64,000 nucleotides of DNA from Enterobacter genomosp. O (GCF_001022965.1 NZ_LECZ01000020.1:1-64000), one strand, 5' to 3'. Shown: positions 8,704-18,949, counted from the stretch's first letter. Notes: generated by a model from the sequence alone, not told the origin. Numbers and translations: made by a program.

Positions 8704-9147
8704 ATGCCGTTAAGTCCCTACATCTCTTTCGCCGGCAACTGTGCAGAAGCCACTTCCTTCTACCAGCAAGCCGTCGGCGCAGAGCTTCTCTATAAAATTA
8801 CCTTCGGCGAAATGCCAAAAAGCGATAACAGCGAGGAAGGCTGTCCGTCCGGTATGCAATTTCCGGATTCGGCTATCGCTCACTCCAACGTCCGCATTGC
8901 GGGCAGCGATATTATGATGAGTGATGGGCTGCCGCCGGGCAGCAAAGCGCAGTACGCCGGCTTCACGCTGGTGCTCGACACCCAGGACGTGGTGGAAGGG
9001 AAACGCTGGTTCGACAACCTTGCCGCAGGCGGCAATGTCGAAATGGCCTGGCAGGAGACCTTCTGGGCACACGGTTTCGGTAAAGTCACCGACAAATACG
9101 GCGTGCCGTGGATGATTAACGTCGTGAAGCAACACCAAACGTCGTAG
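8704..9147 (+). CDS. yjdN: Glyoxalase/VOC-superfamily protein YjdN
   Basis: Protein of 147 residues with the paired beta-alpha-beta-beta-beta folds of the VOC superfamily, closest to the PhnB/3-demethylubiquinone-9 methyltransferase-like group. It opens with SPYISFAGNCAEATSFYQQA and ends with FGKVTDKYGVPWMINV, both typical. The E. coli homologue is also 147 residues and also follows yjdM. The substrate is unknown, and the historical name PhnB does not imply a role in phosphonate use. Confidence 0.92.
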   Translation: MPLSPYISFAGNCAEATSFYQQAVGAELLYKITFGEMPKSDNSEEGCPSGMQFPDSAIAHSNVRIAGSDIMMSDGLPPGSKAQYAGFTLVLDTQDVVEGKRWFDNLAAGGNVEMAWQETFWAHGFGKVTDKYGVPWMINVVKQHQTS

Positions 9148-9210
9148 GCAGGCTAAGCGCAGCGCAGCCGGCAACAGCGCCCGGTGGCGCTGCGCTGACC
9201 GGACCTACGG
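9144..9210. repeat. REP-type element, two inverted copies
   Basis: 'gtaggcaggctaagcgcagc' followed by 'cccggtggcgctgcgctgac', a head-to-head pair between yjdN and the phn promoter region. Confidence 0.75.
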
Positions 9211-9253
9211 TGACTGTCATCGCTTTCACTTCAACTCTTCAAACTCCCGCAAC

Positions 9254-9275
9254 CTGTACTTAACCCAAATGTCAC
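9254..9275 (+). promoter_or_regulatory. PhoB box candidate of the phn operon
   Basis: Two 11-base units, CTGTACTTAAC and CCAAATGTCAC, resemble the tandem CTGTCAT-type repeats of a Pho box, imperfectly. They lie 46-67 bases before phnC, where PhoB activates the operon in E. coli. The match is moderate; phosphate control is expected from the family. Confidence 0.45.
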
Positions 9276-9320
9276 ATTGATGCGCCAGCATGAGGCCACA
9301 TTTATCGTGAGGCCCAGCAC

Positions 9321-10109
9321 ATGCAAACCGTCATCCGCGTCGAGAAACTGAGCAAGACCTTTCATCACAACAAGGCTCTGCATGCCGTTGATCTCACCGT
9401 CCGGCAGGGCGAAATGGTGGCGCTGCTGGGGCCATCCGGTTCTGGTAAATCCACCCTTCTGCGCCATTTGAGCGGGCTTATCACCTGCGATAAAACGCCG
9501 GAAAGCCACGTCGAGCTGCTGGGTAATACGGTGCAGCGTGCGGGGCGACTGGCGAGCGATATCCGCAAGAGCCGCGCCCAGACGGGCTACATCTTTCAGC
9601 AGTTCAACCTGGTGAATCGCCTGACGGTGCTGGAGAACGTGCTGATTGGCGCGCTCGGCAGCACCCCGTTCTGGCGCACCTGTCTGCGCTGGTTCTCTCC
9701 TTCCCAGAAGCAGGAAGCCTTACAGGCGCTAACCCGCGTCGGTATGGCGCATTTCGCCCACCAGCGCGTGTCCACCCTGTCCGGTGGGCAACAGCAGCGC
9801 GTCGCCATTGCCCGCGCCCTGATGCAGAAAGCGCAAATCATTCTCGCTGACGAACCCATCGCCTCGCTGGACCCGGAGTCCGCACGCATTGTGATGGAGA
9901 CCCTGCACGACATTAACCAGAAAGACGGCATCACCGTGGTGGTCACGCTGCATCAGGTGGATTACGCCCTGCGCTACTGCGAGCGTATCGTCGCCCTGCG
10001 TCAGGGACATGTGTTCTTTGATGGCGCGAGCCATCAGTTTGATAACGACCGTTTTGACCATCTCTACCGCAGCATTAATCGCGTCGAAGAGAACGCGCAG
10101 GCTGCTTAA
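9321..10109 (+). CDS. phnC: Phosphonate ABC transporter ATP-binding protein PhnC
   Basis: ATPase of 262 residues, the E. coli length, energising uptake of phosphonates together with PhnD and PhnE at the inner membrane. Walker [10 protein letters not shown] (about 39-47), Q-loop FQQFNLV, signature LSGGQQQR, Walker [12 protein letters not shown] and the switch His in VTLHQ are all present. It is the first gene of the phn operon, with the candidate Pho box upstream, and phnD follows after 24 bases. Confidence 0.97.
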   Translation: MQTVIRVEKLSKTFHHNKALHAVDLTVRQGEMVALLGPSGSGKSTLLRHLSGLITCDKTPESHVELLGNTVQRAGRLASDIRKSRAQTGYIFQQFNLVNRLTVLENVLIGALGSTPFWRTCLRWFSPSQKQEALQALTRVGMAHFAHQRVSTLSGGQQQRVAIARALMQKAQIILADEPIASLDPESARIVMETLHDINQKDGITVVVTLHQVDYALRYCERIVALRQGHVFFDGASHQFDNDRFDHLYRSINRVEENAQAA

Positions 10110-10133
10110 TTAAACCCGATCCGAGGAAAGTAC

Positions 10134-11150
10134 ATGAGCTACAAAGCCGTTGCCGCGCTGGCCTTTACCAGCATGTTCAGCATCAGCACCCTGTTAAGCC
10201 CGGCGTACGCGGAAGAGCAGGAAAAAGCGCTGAACTTTGGCATTATTTCGACGGAATCACAGCAGAACCTGAAACCTCAGTGGGAACCGTTCCTGAAAGA
10301 TATGGAAACCAAACTGGGGATCAAAGTGAACGCCTTCTTCGCCCCGGACTACGCGGGCATCATCCAGGGGATGCGCTTTAATAAAGTGGACATCGCCTGG
10401 TACGGCAATCTCTCCGCCATGGAAGCGGTGGACCGCGCGAACGGCCAGGTCTTCGCCCAGACCGTCGCGGCAGATGGCTCCCCGGGCTACTGGAGCGTGC
10501 TGATCGTGAACAAAGACAGCCCGATCAACAACCTCAGTGACATGCTTGCCAAACGCAAAGAGCTGACCTTTGGCAACGGCGATCCAAACTCTACCTCTGG
10601 TTACCTTGTCCCTGGCTACTACGTCTTCGCCAAAAACAACGCCTCCGCCAGCGACTTCAAGCGCACGGTGAACGCCAGCCACGAAACCAACGCCCTGGCC
10701 GTGGCCAACAAGCAGGTGGATGTCGCCACCAACAACACCGAGAACCTCGACAAGCTGAAGACCTCCGCACCGGACAAGCTGAAAGAGATCAAGGTTATCT
10801 GGAAATCCCCGCTGATCCCCGGCGACCCGATTGTGTGGCGTAAAAACCTGTCCGAAAGCACCAAGGACAAGGTGTACGACTTCTTTATGACCTACGGCAA
10901 AACGCCGGAAGAGAAAGCGGTTCTGGAACGTCTGGGCTGGGCACCGTTCCGCGCCTCAAGCGACCTGCAGCTGGTGCCGATTCGCCAGCTGGCGCTGTTT
11001 AAGCAGATGCAGGGCGTGAAGGACAACAAAGGGCTGAAGGACGACGAGAAGACCAGAAAAGTCTCTGAAATTCAGGCGCAACTGGACGATCTCGACCGCC
11101 TGACCGCCGCGCTCGGCGCGATGACCAGCGTGAATAAAGCGGTGCAGTAA
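10134..11150 (+). CDS. phnD: Phosphonate ABC transporter substrate-binding protein PhnD
   Basis: Periplasmic binding protein of 338 residues. A signal peptide of about 26 residues ends in SPAYA, followed by mature EEQEKALNFG. The body contains the phosphonate-binding family strings NFGIISTESQQNLKPQWEPF, DIAWYGNLSAMEAV and NGDPNSTSGYLVPG, whose Ser/Thr side chains hold the phosphonate oxygens. In E. coli it prefers 2-aminoethylphosphonate. Two repeat copies lie between it and phnE. Confidence 0.97.
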   Translation: MSYKAVAALAFTSMFSISTLLSPAYAEEQEKALNFGIISTESQQNLKPQWEPFLKDMETKLGIKVNAFFAPDYAGIIQGMRFNKVDIAWYGNLSAMEAVDRANGQVFAQTVAADGSPGYWSVLIVNKDSPINNLSDMLAKRKELTFGNGDPNSTSGYLVPGYYVFAKNNASASDFKRTVNASHETNALAVANKQVDVATNNTENLDKLKTSAPDKLKEIKVIWKSPLIPGDPIVWRKNLSESTKDKVYDFFMTYGKTPEEKAVLERLGWAPFRASSDLQLVPIRQLALFKQMQGVKDNKGLKDDEKTRKVSEIQAQLDDLDRLTAALGAMTSVNKAVQ

Positions 11151-11157
11151 CGCCTTT

Positions 11158-11247
11158 CTCCCTCTCCCTGTGGGAGAGGGCCGGGGTGAGGGCATCAGCG
11201 CGCACATTTCCCCCTCACCCTAACCCTCTCCCTCAAGGGAGAGGGGA
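11158..11247. repeat. Inverted pair of 'ccctctccc' repeats inside the phn operon
   Basis: 'ctccctctccctgtgggaga' continuing to GGGTGAGGGC, then an opposite copy beginning CCCCTCACCC and ending in an AGGGAGAGGGG arm. The pair fills most of the 117-base phnD-phnE gap and could form a long hairpin in the operon mRNA. Confidence 0.9.
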
Positions 11248-11267
11248 CTAAACACAAAGGAGCCAAC

Positions 11268-12047
11268 ATGCAAACCATCACCCTCCCGCCGCCGAAGCGC
11301 AGCTGGTTCTCGCTAATAAGCTGGGCCATCCTGCTGGCGGTGCTGGTTATCTCGTGGAAAGGCGCGGAAATGGATCCGCTGCTGCTCTTCAAAGACGCGG
11401 GCAATATGGCGACCTTCGCCGCCGATTTCTTCCCGCCGGACTTCAGCCAGTGGCAGGACTACCTCAGCGAAATGGCGGTCACCCTGCAAATTGCCGTCTG
11501 GGGCACCGCGCTTGCCGTCATTCTCTCCATTCCGTTTGGCCTGATGAGCGCCGAGAACATCGTGCCGTGGTGGGTATACCAGCCCATGCGTCGCCTGATG
11601 GACGCCTGCCGCGCCATCAACGAGATGGTCTTTGCGATGCTGTTCGTGGTGGCCGTCGGCCTCGGTCCGTTCGCGGGCGTCATGGCGCTGTTCATTCACA
11701 CCACCGGCGTGCTATCCAAGCTGCTCTCGGAGGCGGTCGAAGCCATCGAGCCCGGCCCGGTGGAAGGCATCCGCGCTACCGGTGCCAACAAAATCGAGGA
11801 GATTCTCTACGGCGTTCTGCCGCAGGTAATGCCGCTGCTGATCTCCTACTCCCTGTACCGCTTTGAGTCCAACGTCCGCTCCGCCACCGTGGTGGGCATG
11901 GTCGGCGCAGGCGGGATTGGCGTCACCCTGTGGGAAGCGATTCGCGGTTTCCAGTTCCAGCAAACCTGCGCCCTGATGGTGCTCATCATCATCACCGTCA
12001 GCCTGCTGGATTTCCTCTCTCAACGTTTGCGTAAGCACTTCATCTGA
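11268..12047 (+). CDS. phnE: Phosphonate ABC transporter permease PhnE (intact)
   Basis: Inner-membrane permease of 259 residues with about five or six membrane segments. It carries the ABC-permease EAA-type loop [24 protein letters not shown], which contacts PhnC. The frame is continuous, unlike the cryptic K-12 allele, which I recall is broken by an 8-base duplication. The AGGAG at about 11259 fixes the start. Confidence 0.95.
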   Translation: MQTITLPPPKRSWFSLISWAILLAVLVISWKGAEMDPLLLFKDAGNMATFAADFFPPDFSQWQDYLSEMAVTLQIAVWGTALAVILSIPFGLMSAENIVPWWVYQPMRRLMDACRAINEMVFAMLFVVAVGLGPFAGVMALFIHTTGVLSKLLSEAVEAIEPGPVEGIRATGANKIEEILYGVLPQVMPLLISYSLYRFESNVRSATVVGMVGAGGIGVTLWEAIRGFQFQQTCALMVLIIITVSLLDFLSQRLRKHFI

Positions 12048-12067
12048 GAAGCGAGGCTTTGTTTTCT

Positions 12068-12793
12068 ATGCACTTATCCAGACATCCGACCAGTTATCCC
12101 ACCCGCTGGCAAGAGATTGCGGCAAAGCTCGAAGTGGAGCTGCGCACGCACTACCGCTGCGGAGACTACCTGCCTGCTGAACAACAGCTTGCCGACCGCT
12201 ATGAGGTGAACCGCCACACCCTGCGCCGCGCCATTGACCAGCTGGTCGAGCGCGGCTGGGTGCAGCGCCGCCAGGGCGTGGGCGTGCTGGTGCTGATGCG
12301 CCCGTTTGACTACCCGCTAAACGCCCAGGCGCGCTTTAGCCAGAACCTGCTGGATCAGGGCAGCCACCCGACCAGCGAAAAGCTGCTCTCGGTATTGCGC
12401 CCGGCCTCCAGCCACGTGGCGGACGCGCTGGGCATTCAGGAGGGCGATAACGTCATTCACCTGCGCACGTTGCGCCGGGTCAACGGCGTCGCGGTCTGTC
12501 AGATAGACCACTACTTCGCGGACCTCGCCCTCTGGCCGGTGCTGCAGCATTTCTCCAGCGGATCGCTGCATGATTTTCTTCAGGGCGCGACGGGCATTGC
12601 GCTTAAGCGTACCCAGACGCGCATCAGCGCCCGTCGCGCGCAGGCGAAAGAGAGCAAGGTGCTGGAAATCCCCAATATGGCCCCGCTGCTCTGCGTGCGC
12701 ACGCTTAACCACCGTGACGGCGACGTCAACGCAACGGAATACTCCGTCAGCCTGACCCGCGCCGACATGATCGAATTCACCATGGAGCACTGA
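12068..12793 (+). CDS. phnF: GntR/HutC-type regulator PhnF
   Basis: Predicted DNA-binding regulator of 241 residues. An N-terminal winged helix-turn-helix (about 10-75, containing YLPAEQQLADRYEVNRHTLRRAI) precedes a UTRA ligand-binding domain (about 95-240, with RTLRRVNGVAVCQIDHYF and EYSVSLTRADMIEF). It is embedded in the phn operon, where it is thought to act as a repressor, although PhoB is the main control. The start at 12068 (MHLSRHPTSYPTR) matches E. coli. Its stop codon abuts the phnG start. Confidence 0.94.
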   Translation: MHLSRHPTSYPTRWQEIAAKLEVELRTHYRCGDYLPAEQQLADRYEVNRHTLRRAIDQLVERGWVQRRQGVGVLVLMRPFDYPLNAQARFSQNLLDQGSHPTSEKLLSVLRPASSHVADALGIQEGDNVIHLRTLRRVNGVAVCQIDHYFADLALWPVLQHFSSGSLHDFLQGATGIALKRTQTRISARRAQAKESKVLEIPNMAPLLCVRTLNHRDGDVNATEYSVSLTRADMIEFTMEH

Positions 12794-13246
12794 ATGCACT
12801 TCGACACCGCCACCCGACAGCGCTGGATGCGCGTGCTGGCTCACAGCCAGCCTGCTGCGCTCTCTGCACGCATGAACGCCCTTAGCCTGGCGCCCGAATA
12901 CGACACCCTCCGCGCCCCGGAGATCGGCCTCGTTCAGATCCAGGCCCGCATGGGCGGCACCGGCGCGCGCTTCTTCGCCGGCGATGCCACCCTCACCCGC
13001 GCAGCGATCCGCCTGAACAGCGGCACGCTGGGTTACAGCTACGTGCTGGGGCGCGATAAAGCGCACGCCGAGCGCTGCGCGGTGATCGACGCGCTTTTAC
13101 AGGAACAACCGCATTTCCAGACCCTGATGGAAACCCTTATTGCCCCGCTGGAAGCCGACCGCGCCGCGCGCATTGCCGCACGTCAGGCCGAAGTGAATAC
13201 CAGCCGGGTCGACTTCTTTACGCTCGTTCGCGGAGACAACGCATGA
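12794..13246 (+). CDS. phnG: Carbon-phosphorus lyase core subunit PhnG
   Basis: Subunit of 150 residues of the PhnGHIJ C-P lyase core complex. In this pathway PhnI, with G, H and L, moves the phosphonate onto the 1' position of ribose from ATP. The N-terminus ([17 protein letters not shown]) and the segment [23 protein letters not shown] are family hallmarks. The start follows the phnF stop directly, and phnH overlaps its end by four bases, so translation is coupled. Confidence 0.96.
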   Translation: MHFDTATRQRWMRVLAHSQPAALSARMNALSLAPEYDTLRAPEIGLVQIQARMGGTGARFFAGDATLTRAAIRLNSGTLGYSYVLGRDKAHAERCAVIDALLQEQPHFQTLMETLIAPLEADRAARIAARQAEVNTSRVDFFTLVRGDNA

Positions 13247-13827
13247 CGCTTCAACCTGCTTTTACCCTGGCCGTCCAGGATGCCCAACACAGTTTCCGCC
13301 GCCTGCTGAAGGCCATGAGCGAGCCGGGCGCGATCGTCTCGCTGCACCAGCTCTCCCAGGGCTGGCTGCCGCTCAATCTGGCGACCACCAGCGTGCTGCT
13401 GACCCTTGCCGACAACGACACGCCTGTTTGGCTTTCAGGCGCATTATCCAACGATATCGCCAGCCAGAACCTGCGCTTTCACACCAGTGCCCCGCTGGTT
13501 GAGCAGCCCCGTCAGGCGGTCTTTGCCGTGGCCGATGAGCAAATCAGCCACGAGCAGCTCAACGCCCTGAGCGAAGGCAGCGCGGTCGCTCCGGAGACCA
13601 GCGCCACCCTGATTTTGCAGGTTTCAAGCCTGAGCGGCGGCCGCATGCTGCGCCTGACCGGCGCGGGCATCGCGGATGAACGCATGGTCGCTCCGCAGCT
13701 TCCAGAGTGCATCATTCATGAGCTGACCGAGCGTCCGCACCCGTTCCCGCTGGGCATTGACCTGATCCTGACCTGCGGCGAGCGTCTGCTGGCGATCCCG
13801 CGGACCACCCACGTGGAGGTGTGCTGA
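13243..13827 (+). CDS. phnH: Carbon-phosphorus lyase core subunit PhnH
   Basis: Subunit of 194 residues (E. coli also 194) with the PLP-transferase-like fold of the family, but no cofactor lysine is expected. The family strings [15 protein letters not shown] and [11 protein letters not shown] are present. It forms the structural core with PhnG, PhnI and PhnJ. Its TGA overlaps the phnI ATG. Confidence 0.96.
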   Translation: MTLQPAFTLAVQDAQHSFRRLLKAMSEPGAIVSLHQLSQGWLPLNLATTSVLLTLADNDTPVWLSGALSNDIASQNLRFHTSAPLVEQPRQAVFAVADEQISHEQLNALSEGSAVAPETSATLILQVSSLSGGRMLRLTGAGIADERMVAPQLPECIIHELTERPHPFPLGIDLILTCGERLLAIPRTTHVEVC

Positions 13828-14891
13828 TGTACGTTGCCGTCAAAGGGGGCGAAAAAGCGATCGCCGCCGCCCATGCGCTGCAGGCGCACAGACGACGGGG
13901 TGATGAACGGCTTCCCGAGCTGAGCGTCGCCCAGATTGAGCAGCAGCTAAACCTCGCCGTCGATCGGGTAATGACCGAAGGCGGTATCGCCGACCGCGAG
14001 CTGGCGGCGCTGGCCCTGAAGCAGGCCAGCGGCGATAACGTCGAAGCCATCTTTCTGCTGCGCGCCTACCGCACCACGCTTGCCAAACTGGCGGTGAGCG
14101 AGCCGGTCAATACGGCGGAGATGCGCTTAGAACGCCGCATTTCAGCGGTGTACAAAGATATTCCCGGCGGCCAGCGACTGGGCCCCACCTACGACTACAC
14201 CCATCGCCTGCTGGATTTCACTCTGCTGGCGAACGGCGAAGCACCGCCGCTCAGCACCTCTGACGCCGAACCAGAACCGTCTCCCCATGTCTTCAGCCTG
14301 CTGGCGAAACAGGGTCTGGCGAAGGCGGAAGAGGATTCTGGCGCGCAGCCGGATGACGTCACCCGCACGCCGCCGGTTTACCCGTGCTCGCGATCGTCGC
14401 GCCTGCAGCAGCTGATGCGCGGCGACGAAGGCTATCTGCTGGCGCTGGCCTACTCCACCCAGCGCGGCTACGGGCGCAACCACCCGTTTGCGGCCGAGAT
14501 TCGAAGCGGCTATATCGACGTCGAAATCGTGCCGGAAGAGCTGGGTTTTGCGGTAAACGTCGGCGAACTGCTGATGACCGAGTGTGAAATGGTGAACGGT
14601 TTTGTCGCGCCTGAAAATGAAGACCCTCACTTTACCCGCGGCTACGGGCTGGTGTTTGGCCTCGGCGAGCGTAAAGCCATGGCAATGGCGCTGGTCGACC
14701 GCGCCCTGCAGGCGCCGGACTACGGCGAGCACATTGCAGGCCCGGCGCAGGACGAAGAGTTCGTGCTCGCCCATGCGGATAACGTTGAGGCCGCAGGCTT
14801 CGTCTCGCACCTCAAGCTGCCGCACTACGTCGATTTCCAGGCCGAACTGGAACTGCTGAAACGCCTGCAACGGGAGCGTAAACATGGCTAA
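13827..14891 (+). CDS. phnI: Carbon-phosphorus lyase core subunit PhnI (nucleosidase-like)
   Basis: Protein of 354 residues, the E. coli length. It replaces adenine of MgATP with the phosphonate, giving ribose-1-phosphonate-5-triphosphate, with PhnG, PhnH and PhnL. Conserved strings include [54 protein letters not shown] and the His-containing GFVSHLKLPHYVDFQ. The start at 13827 shares bases with the phnH stop; two upstream codons are not needed. phnJ starts eight bases before its end. Confidence 0.96.
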   Translation: MYVAVKGGEKAIAAAHALQAHRRRGDERLPELSVAQIEQQLNLAVDRVMTEGGIADRELAALALKQASGDNVEAIFLLRAYRTTLAKLAVSEPVNTAEMRLERRISAVYKDIPGGQRLGPTYDYTHRLLDFTLLANGEAPPLSTSDAEPEPSPHVFSLLAKQGLAKAEEDSGAQPDDVTRTPPVYPCSRSSRLQQLMRGDEGYLLALAYSTQRGYGRNHPFAAEIRSGYIDVEIVPEELGFAVNVGELLMTECEMVNGFVAPENEDPHFTRGYGLVFGLGERKAMAMALVDRALQAPDYGEHIAGPAQDEEFVLAHADNVEAAGFVSHLKLPHYVDFQAELELLKRLQRERKHG

Positions 14892-15726
14892 CTTAAGCGG
14901 CTACAACTTTGCCTATCTGGATGAGCAAACCAAACGCATGATCCGCCGCGCCATACTCAAAGCGGTCGCCATTCCGGGTTATCAGGTGCCGTTCGGCGGC
15001 CGCGAAATGCCGATGCCCTACGGCTGGGGCACGGGCGGTATTCAGATCACCGCCAGCGTAATCGGCGAGTCTGACGTGCTGAAGGTTATCGACCAGGGCG
15101 CCGACGACACCACCAACGCCGTATCAATTCGCAACTTCTTTCAGCGCGTGACCGGCGTTAATACCACCGAAAAAACCGAAGATGCGACGCTGATCCAGAC
15201 CCGTCACCGCATCCCCGAAACCCCGCTCACCGAAGATCAGATTTTGATTTTCCAGGTGCCCATCCCGGAGCCGCTGCGCTTTATCGAACCGCGCGAAACG
15301 GAAACCCGCACCATGCACGCGCTGGAAGAGTACGGCGTGATGCAGGTGAAGCTTTATGAGGATATCGCCCGCTTCGGCCATATCGCCACCACCTACGCCT
15401 ACCCGGTGAAGGTCAACGGGCGCTACGTCATGGATCCGTCGCCGATCCCGAAGTTCGATAACCCGAAGATGGACATGATGCCAGCCCTGCAGCTGTTCGG
15501 CGCCGGGCGTGAAAAACGCATCTACGCCGTCCCGCCTTACACGCGTGTCGAAAGCCTGGATTTCGACGATCACCCGTTTACGGTGCAGGAGTGGGACGAG
15601 CCGTGCGCCATCTGCGGATCCAAACACAGCTATCTGGATGAAGTGGTGCTGGACGACACGGGCAAACGGATGTTTGTCTGCTCCGACACCGATTATTGCC
15701 GCCAACAGAGCGAGGCGAACAGCTAA
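14884..15726 (+). CDS. phnJ: Radical-SAM C-P lyase PhnJ
   Basis: Catalytic subunit of 280 residues that breaks the C-P bond of ribose-1-phosphonate-5-phosphate, giving the 5-phosphoribosyl 1,2-cyclic phosphate and the alkane. The cysteines known to matter in E. coli are all here at the same positions: Cys241 and Cys244 (CAIC), Cys266 (FVCSD) and Cys272 (DYCRQQ). The Gly-rich GWGTGGIQITASVIG near residue 50 is also conserved. Its stop overlaps the phnK start (TAATG). Confidence 0.97.
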   Translation: MANLSGYNFAYLDEQTKRMIRRAILKAVAIPGYQVPFGGREMPMPYGWGTGGIQITASVIGESDVLKVIDQGADDTTNAVSIRNFFQRVTGVNTTEKTEDATLIQTRHRIPETPLTEDQILIFQVPIPEPLRFIEPRETETRTMHALEEYGVMQVKLYEDIARFGHIATTYAYPVKVNGRYVMDPSPIPKFDNPKMDMMPALQLFGAGREKRIYAVPPYTRVESLDFDDHPFTVQEWDEPCAICGSKHSYLDEVVLDDTGKRMFVCSDTDYCRQQSEANS

Positions 15727-16481
15727 TGAAACCGCTGCTTTCGGTTAACAACCTGACCCACCTCTATGCGCCGGGCAAAGGCTTCAGCGACGTGTCGTTT
15801 GAACTCTGGTCGGGGGAAGTGCTGGGGATCGTCGGCGAGTCCGGCTCCGGCAAAACGACGCTGCTGAAGTCCATCTCCGCGCGCCTGGCACCGCAAAACG
15901 GCGAGATTTTGTATGAAGGCGCGTCGCTGTACGGCATGAGCGAGGCCGAACGCCGCCGCCTGCTGCGCACCGAGTGGGGCGTGGTGCATCAGCACCCGAT
16001 GGACGGCCTGCGCCGTCAGGTGTCGGCGGGGGGCAACATCGGCGAACGGCTGATGGCCACCGGCGCGCGCCACTACGGCAACATCCGCGCCACCGCCCAG
16101 CACTGGCTGGAGGAGGTGGAAATCCCCGCCTCGCGTATCGACGACCTGCCTACCACCTTTTCCGGTGGGATGCAGCAGCGCCTGCAGATCGCCCGCAACC
16201 TGGTCACGCACCCGAAGCTGGTGTTTATGGATGAACCCACCGGCGGGCTGGACGTCTCAGTGCAGGCGCGCCTGCTCGACCTGCTGCGCGGCCTGGTGGT
16301 GGAACTGAACCTGGCGGTGGTGATTGTCACCCATGATTTAGGCGTTGCGCGCCTGCTGGCGGACCGTCTGCTGGTGATGAAGCAGGGCCAGGTGGTGGAA
16401 AGTGGGCTAACCGACCGCGTGCTCGACGATCCTCACCATCCGTACACCCAGCTGCTGGTGTCGTCCGTGTTGCAGAATTGA
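15726..16481 (+). CDS. phnK: C-P lyase ABC-type ATPase PhnK
   Basis: ABC ATPase of 251 residues that docks on the C-P lyase core rather than on a permease. Walker [10 protein letters not shown] (about 38-46), signature FSGGMQQR, Walker [12 protein letters not shown] and switch TH in IVTHDLG are intact. It ends in a dipeptide-ATPase-like [12 protein letters not shown]. The start at 15726 is coupled to the phnJ stop and gives the E. coli length (252). Confidence 0.96.
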   Translation: MKPLLSVNNLTHLYAPGKGFSDVSFELWSGEVLGIVGESGSGKTTLLKSISARLAPQNGEILYEGASLYGMSEAERRRLLRTEWGVVHQHPMDGLRRQVSAGGNIGERLMATGARHYGNIRATAQHWLEEVEIPASRIDDLPTTFSGGMQQRLQIARNLVTHPKLVFMDEPTGGLDVSVQARLLDLLRGLVVELNLAVVIVTHDLGVARLLADRLLVMKQGQVVESGLTDRVLDDPHHPYTQLLVSSVLQN

Positions 16482-16490
16482 GGTTGCTGT

Positions 16491-16567
16491 TGCCGGGTGG
16501 CGCTGCGCTTACCCGGCCTACGAACACCGCACCTGTAGGCCGGGTAAGGCGAAGCCGCCACCCGGCA
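16491..16567. repeat. REP-type inverted pair between phnK and phnL
   Basis: GCCGGGTGGCGCTGCGCTTA followed, after about 15 bases, by the opposite copy starting GTAGGCCGGGTAAGGC. The pair fills the largest non-coding gap in the phnG-P part of the operon. Confidence 0.9.
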
Positions 16568-16587
16568 AAACGAATCGCGAGGCCAAC

Positions 16588-17268
16588 ATGATCCACGTAC
16601 AAAACGTAAGTAAAACCTTCGTGCTCCACCAGCAAAACGGCGTGCGCCTGCCGGTGCTGCAAAATGCCTCTCTGGAGGTCAACAGCGGCGAATGCGTGGT
16701 GCTGCACGGCCACTCCGGTAGCGGGAAATCCACCCTGCTGCGCTCCCTGTATGCCAACTACCTGCCCGACGAAGGCCATATCCATATTCGCCACAACGAT
16801 GAGTGGGTCGACCTGGTTCAGGCTCCCGCGCGTAAGGTGCTGGACGTGCGCCGCTCGACGATCGGCTGGGTGAGCCAGTTTCTGCGGGTGATCCCGCGGA
16901 TCTCCGCCCTGGACGTGGTCATGCAGCCGCTGCTGGATCTCGGCGTACCGCGTGAAGCCTGCGCCACCAAAGCCGCCAGCCTGCTGACGCATCTCAACGT
17001 GCCCGGGCGCCTGTGGCACCTTGCCCCGTCGACCTTTTCCGGCGGCGAGCAGCAGCGCGTCAACATCGCCCGCGGCTTTATCGTCGACTACCCGATATTG
17101 CTTCTGGATGAACCCACCGCCTCGCTCGACGATAAAAACAGCGCCGCCGTGGTAGAGCTGATCGAGCAGGCCAAAGCGCGCGGCGCGGCGATCGTCGGGA
17201 TCTTCCACGACGAAAGCGTTCGCACCCGCGTCGCAGACAGATTGCACCCGATGGGGACAAACGCATGA
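16588..17268 (+). CDS. phnL: C-P lyase ABC-type ATPase PhnL
   Basis: ABC ATPase of 226 residues. It takes part with PhnGHI in attaching the phosphonate to ribose and, with PhnK, forms the double ATPase on the core complex. Walker [10 protein letters not shown] (about 42-50), signature FSGGEQQR and Walker [12 protein letters not shown] are present. It follows a REP pair, so its level may be set apart from phnK. phnM overlaps its end by four bases. Confidence 0.96.
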   Translation: MIHVQNVSKTFVLHQQNGVRLPVLQNASLEVNSGECVVLHGHSGSGKSTLLRSLYANYLPDEGHIHIRHNDEWVDLVQAPARKVLDVRRSTIGWVSQFLRVIPRISALDVVMQPLLDLGVPREACATKAASLLTHLNVPGRLWHLAPSTFSGGEQQRVNIARGFIVDYPILLLDEPTASLDDKNSAAVVELIEQAKARGAAIVGIFHDESVRTRVADRLHPMGTNA

Positions 17269-18401
17269 TTATCAACAACGTCAAGCTGGTGCTGGAAAAC
17301 GAAGTCGTCGACGGTTCGGTTGAAATCCAGGACGGCGTCATCCGCGCGTTTGCCGAAACCCAGAGCCGTGCCACGGAAGCGATGGACGGTGAAGGCGGCT
17401 GGCTGCTGCCGGGGCTGATTGAGCTGCATACCGACAATCTCGATAAATTTTTCACGCCCCGCCCGAAGGTGGACTGGCCCGCGCATTCAGCCATGAGCAG
17501 CCACGACGCGCTGATGGTCGCCAGCGGCATTACCACCGTGCTGGACGCGGTGGCGATTGGCGACGTGCGCGACGGCGGCGATCGGCTGGAAAACCTGGAG
17601 AAGATGATCAACGCCGTGGAAGAGACGCAAAAACGCGGCCTCAACCGCGCCGAGCACCGTCTGCACCTGCGCTGCGAACTGCCGCACTACACGACCCTCC
17701 CGCTGTTTGAAAAACTGGTCGGCCGCGAGCCGGTCTCGCTGGTCTCCCTGATGGACCACTCACCTGGGCAGCGTCAGTTCGCCAATATTGAGAAGTATCG
17801 CGAATACTATCAGGGCAAATATTCTCTCAGCGACGCGGAGATGGCGCGCTATGAAGAGGAGCAGCTTCAGCTTGCGGCGCGGTGGTCACAGCCGAACCGT
17901 CTCGCGATTGCCGCGATGTGCCGGGAGCGCAACATCGCGCTGGCCAGCCATGACGACGCCACGCACGCTCATGTGCTCGAATCCCACCAGCTTGGCAGCG
18001 CGATCGCCGAATTTCCCACCACATTTGAAGCGGCTGAAGCTTCCCGTAAACACGGCATGAACGTCCTGATGGGCGCGCCAAATATCGTGCGCGGCGGCTC
18101 ACACTCCGGCAACGTGGCGGCAAGCACGCTCGCCTCGCTTGGCCTGCTGGATATTCTCTCGTCCGACTACTACCCCGCCAGCCTGCTGGATGCGGCGTTC
18201 CGGGTGGCGGACGACGAAGGCAACAGCTTTACGCTGCCGCAGGCGATTCGCCTGGTGACAAAAAACCCGGCCACCGCGCTCAATCTTCACGATCGCGGGG
18301 AAATCGCCGAAGGTAAACGCGCGGATCTGGTGCTCGCCCACCGCAAGGGCGAACACGTTCATATCGACCACGTCTGGCGTCAGGGAAAAAGGGTGTTCTG
18401 A
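17265..18401 (+). CDS. phnM: Alpha-D-ribose 1-methylphosphonate 5-triphosphate diphosphatase PhnM
   Basis: Amidohydrolase-superfamily enzyme of 378 residues that releases pyrophosphate from the ribosyl triphosphate made by PhnGHIL. The metal-binding HTD of [14 protein letters not shown] (residues 55-57), HDDATHAHV and the C-terminal amidohydrolase strand [13 protein letters not shown] are visible. The start overlaps phnL; the stop overlaps the phnN start by one base. Confidence 0.97.
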   Translation: MIINNVKLVLENEVVDGSVEIQDGVIRAFAETQSRATEAMDGEGGWLLPGLIELHTDNLDKFFTPRPKVDWPAHSAMSSHDALMVASGITTVLDAVAIGDVRDGGDRLENLEKMINAVEETQKRGLNRAEHRLHLRCELPHYTTLPLFEKLVGREPVSLVSLMDHSPGQRQFANIEKYREYYQGKYSLSDAEMARYEEEQLQLAARWSQPNRLAIAAMCRERNIALASHDDATHAHVLESHQLGSAIAEFPTTFEAAEASRKHGMNVLMGAPNIVRGGSHSGNVAASTLASLGLLDILSSDYYPASLLDAAFRVADDEGNSFTLPQAIRLVTKNPATALNLHDRGEIAEGKRADLVLAHRKGEHVHIDHVWRQGKRVF

Positions 18402-18949
18402 TGGGAAGACTCATCTGGTTAATGGGGCCGTCCGGCTCCGGTAAGGACAGCCTGCTGTCCGCCTTACGACAGCGGGAACACCCGCAGCTTCTGGTGGCGC
18501 ACCGCTATATTACCCGCTCGGCCAACGCCGGAAGTGAAAACCATATCGCCCTGAGCGAGCAGGAGTTTTTCACCCGCGCCGGGCAAAACCTGCTGGCGCT
18601 GAGCTGGCACGCCAACGGCTACTACTACGGGATCGGCATTGAGATCGACCTGTGGCTGCATGCGGGCTTCGACGTGCTGGTCAACGGCTCGCGCGCGCAT
18701 CTTCCTCAGGCGCGCGCCCGCTACGAGGCGGCCCTGCTGCCGGTCTGCCTGCAGGTTTCACCGGACGTTCTGCGCAGCCGCCTGCTGAGCCGGGGGCGTG
18801 AGTCAGCCCGAGAGATAGACCAGCGGCTCGAGCGTGCGGCCCGCTATACCCCTTCAGACTGTCACATCCTCAATAACGACGGAAGTTTGCTACAGTCAGT
18901 CGATACCTTTTTATCGCTTATCCGTCAGAAGGAGAACCAGCATGCCTGA
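18401..18949 (+). CDS. phnN: Ribose 1,5-bisphosphate phosphokinase PhnN
   Basis: Guanylate-kinase-fold enzyme of 182 residues that converts ribose 1,5-bisphosphate to PRPP with ATP, returning the C-P lyase product to central metabolism. The P-loop GPSGSGKDS lies at about 9-17. The next segment, [20 protein letters not shown], is the expected substrate region. phnO overlaps its last eight bases. Confidence 0.95.
   Translation: MGRLIWLMGPSGSGKDSLLSALRQREHPQLLVAHRYITRSANAGSENHIALSEQEFFTRAGQNLLALSWHANGYYYGIGIEIDLWLHAGFDVLVNGSRAHLPQARARYEAALLPVCLQVSPDVLRSRLLSRGRESAREIDQRLERAARYTPSDCHILNNDGSLLQSVDTFLSLIRQKENQHA

Noticed and set aside
16327-17247. Long minus-strand open frame (306 codons) opposite phnL
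   Set aside because: It runs antisense to a well-supported gene; its composition reflects the codon use of phnL on the other strand.
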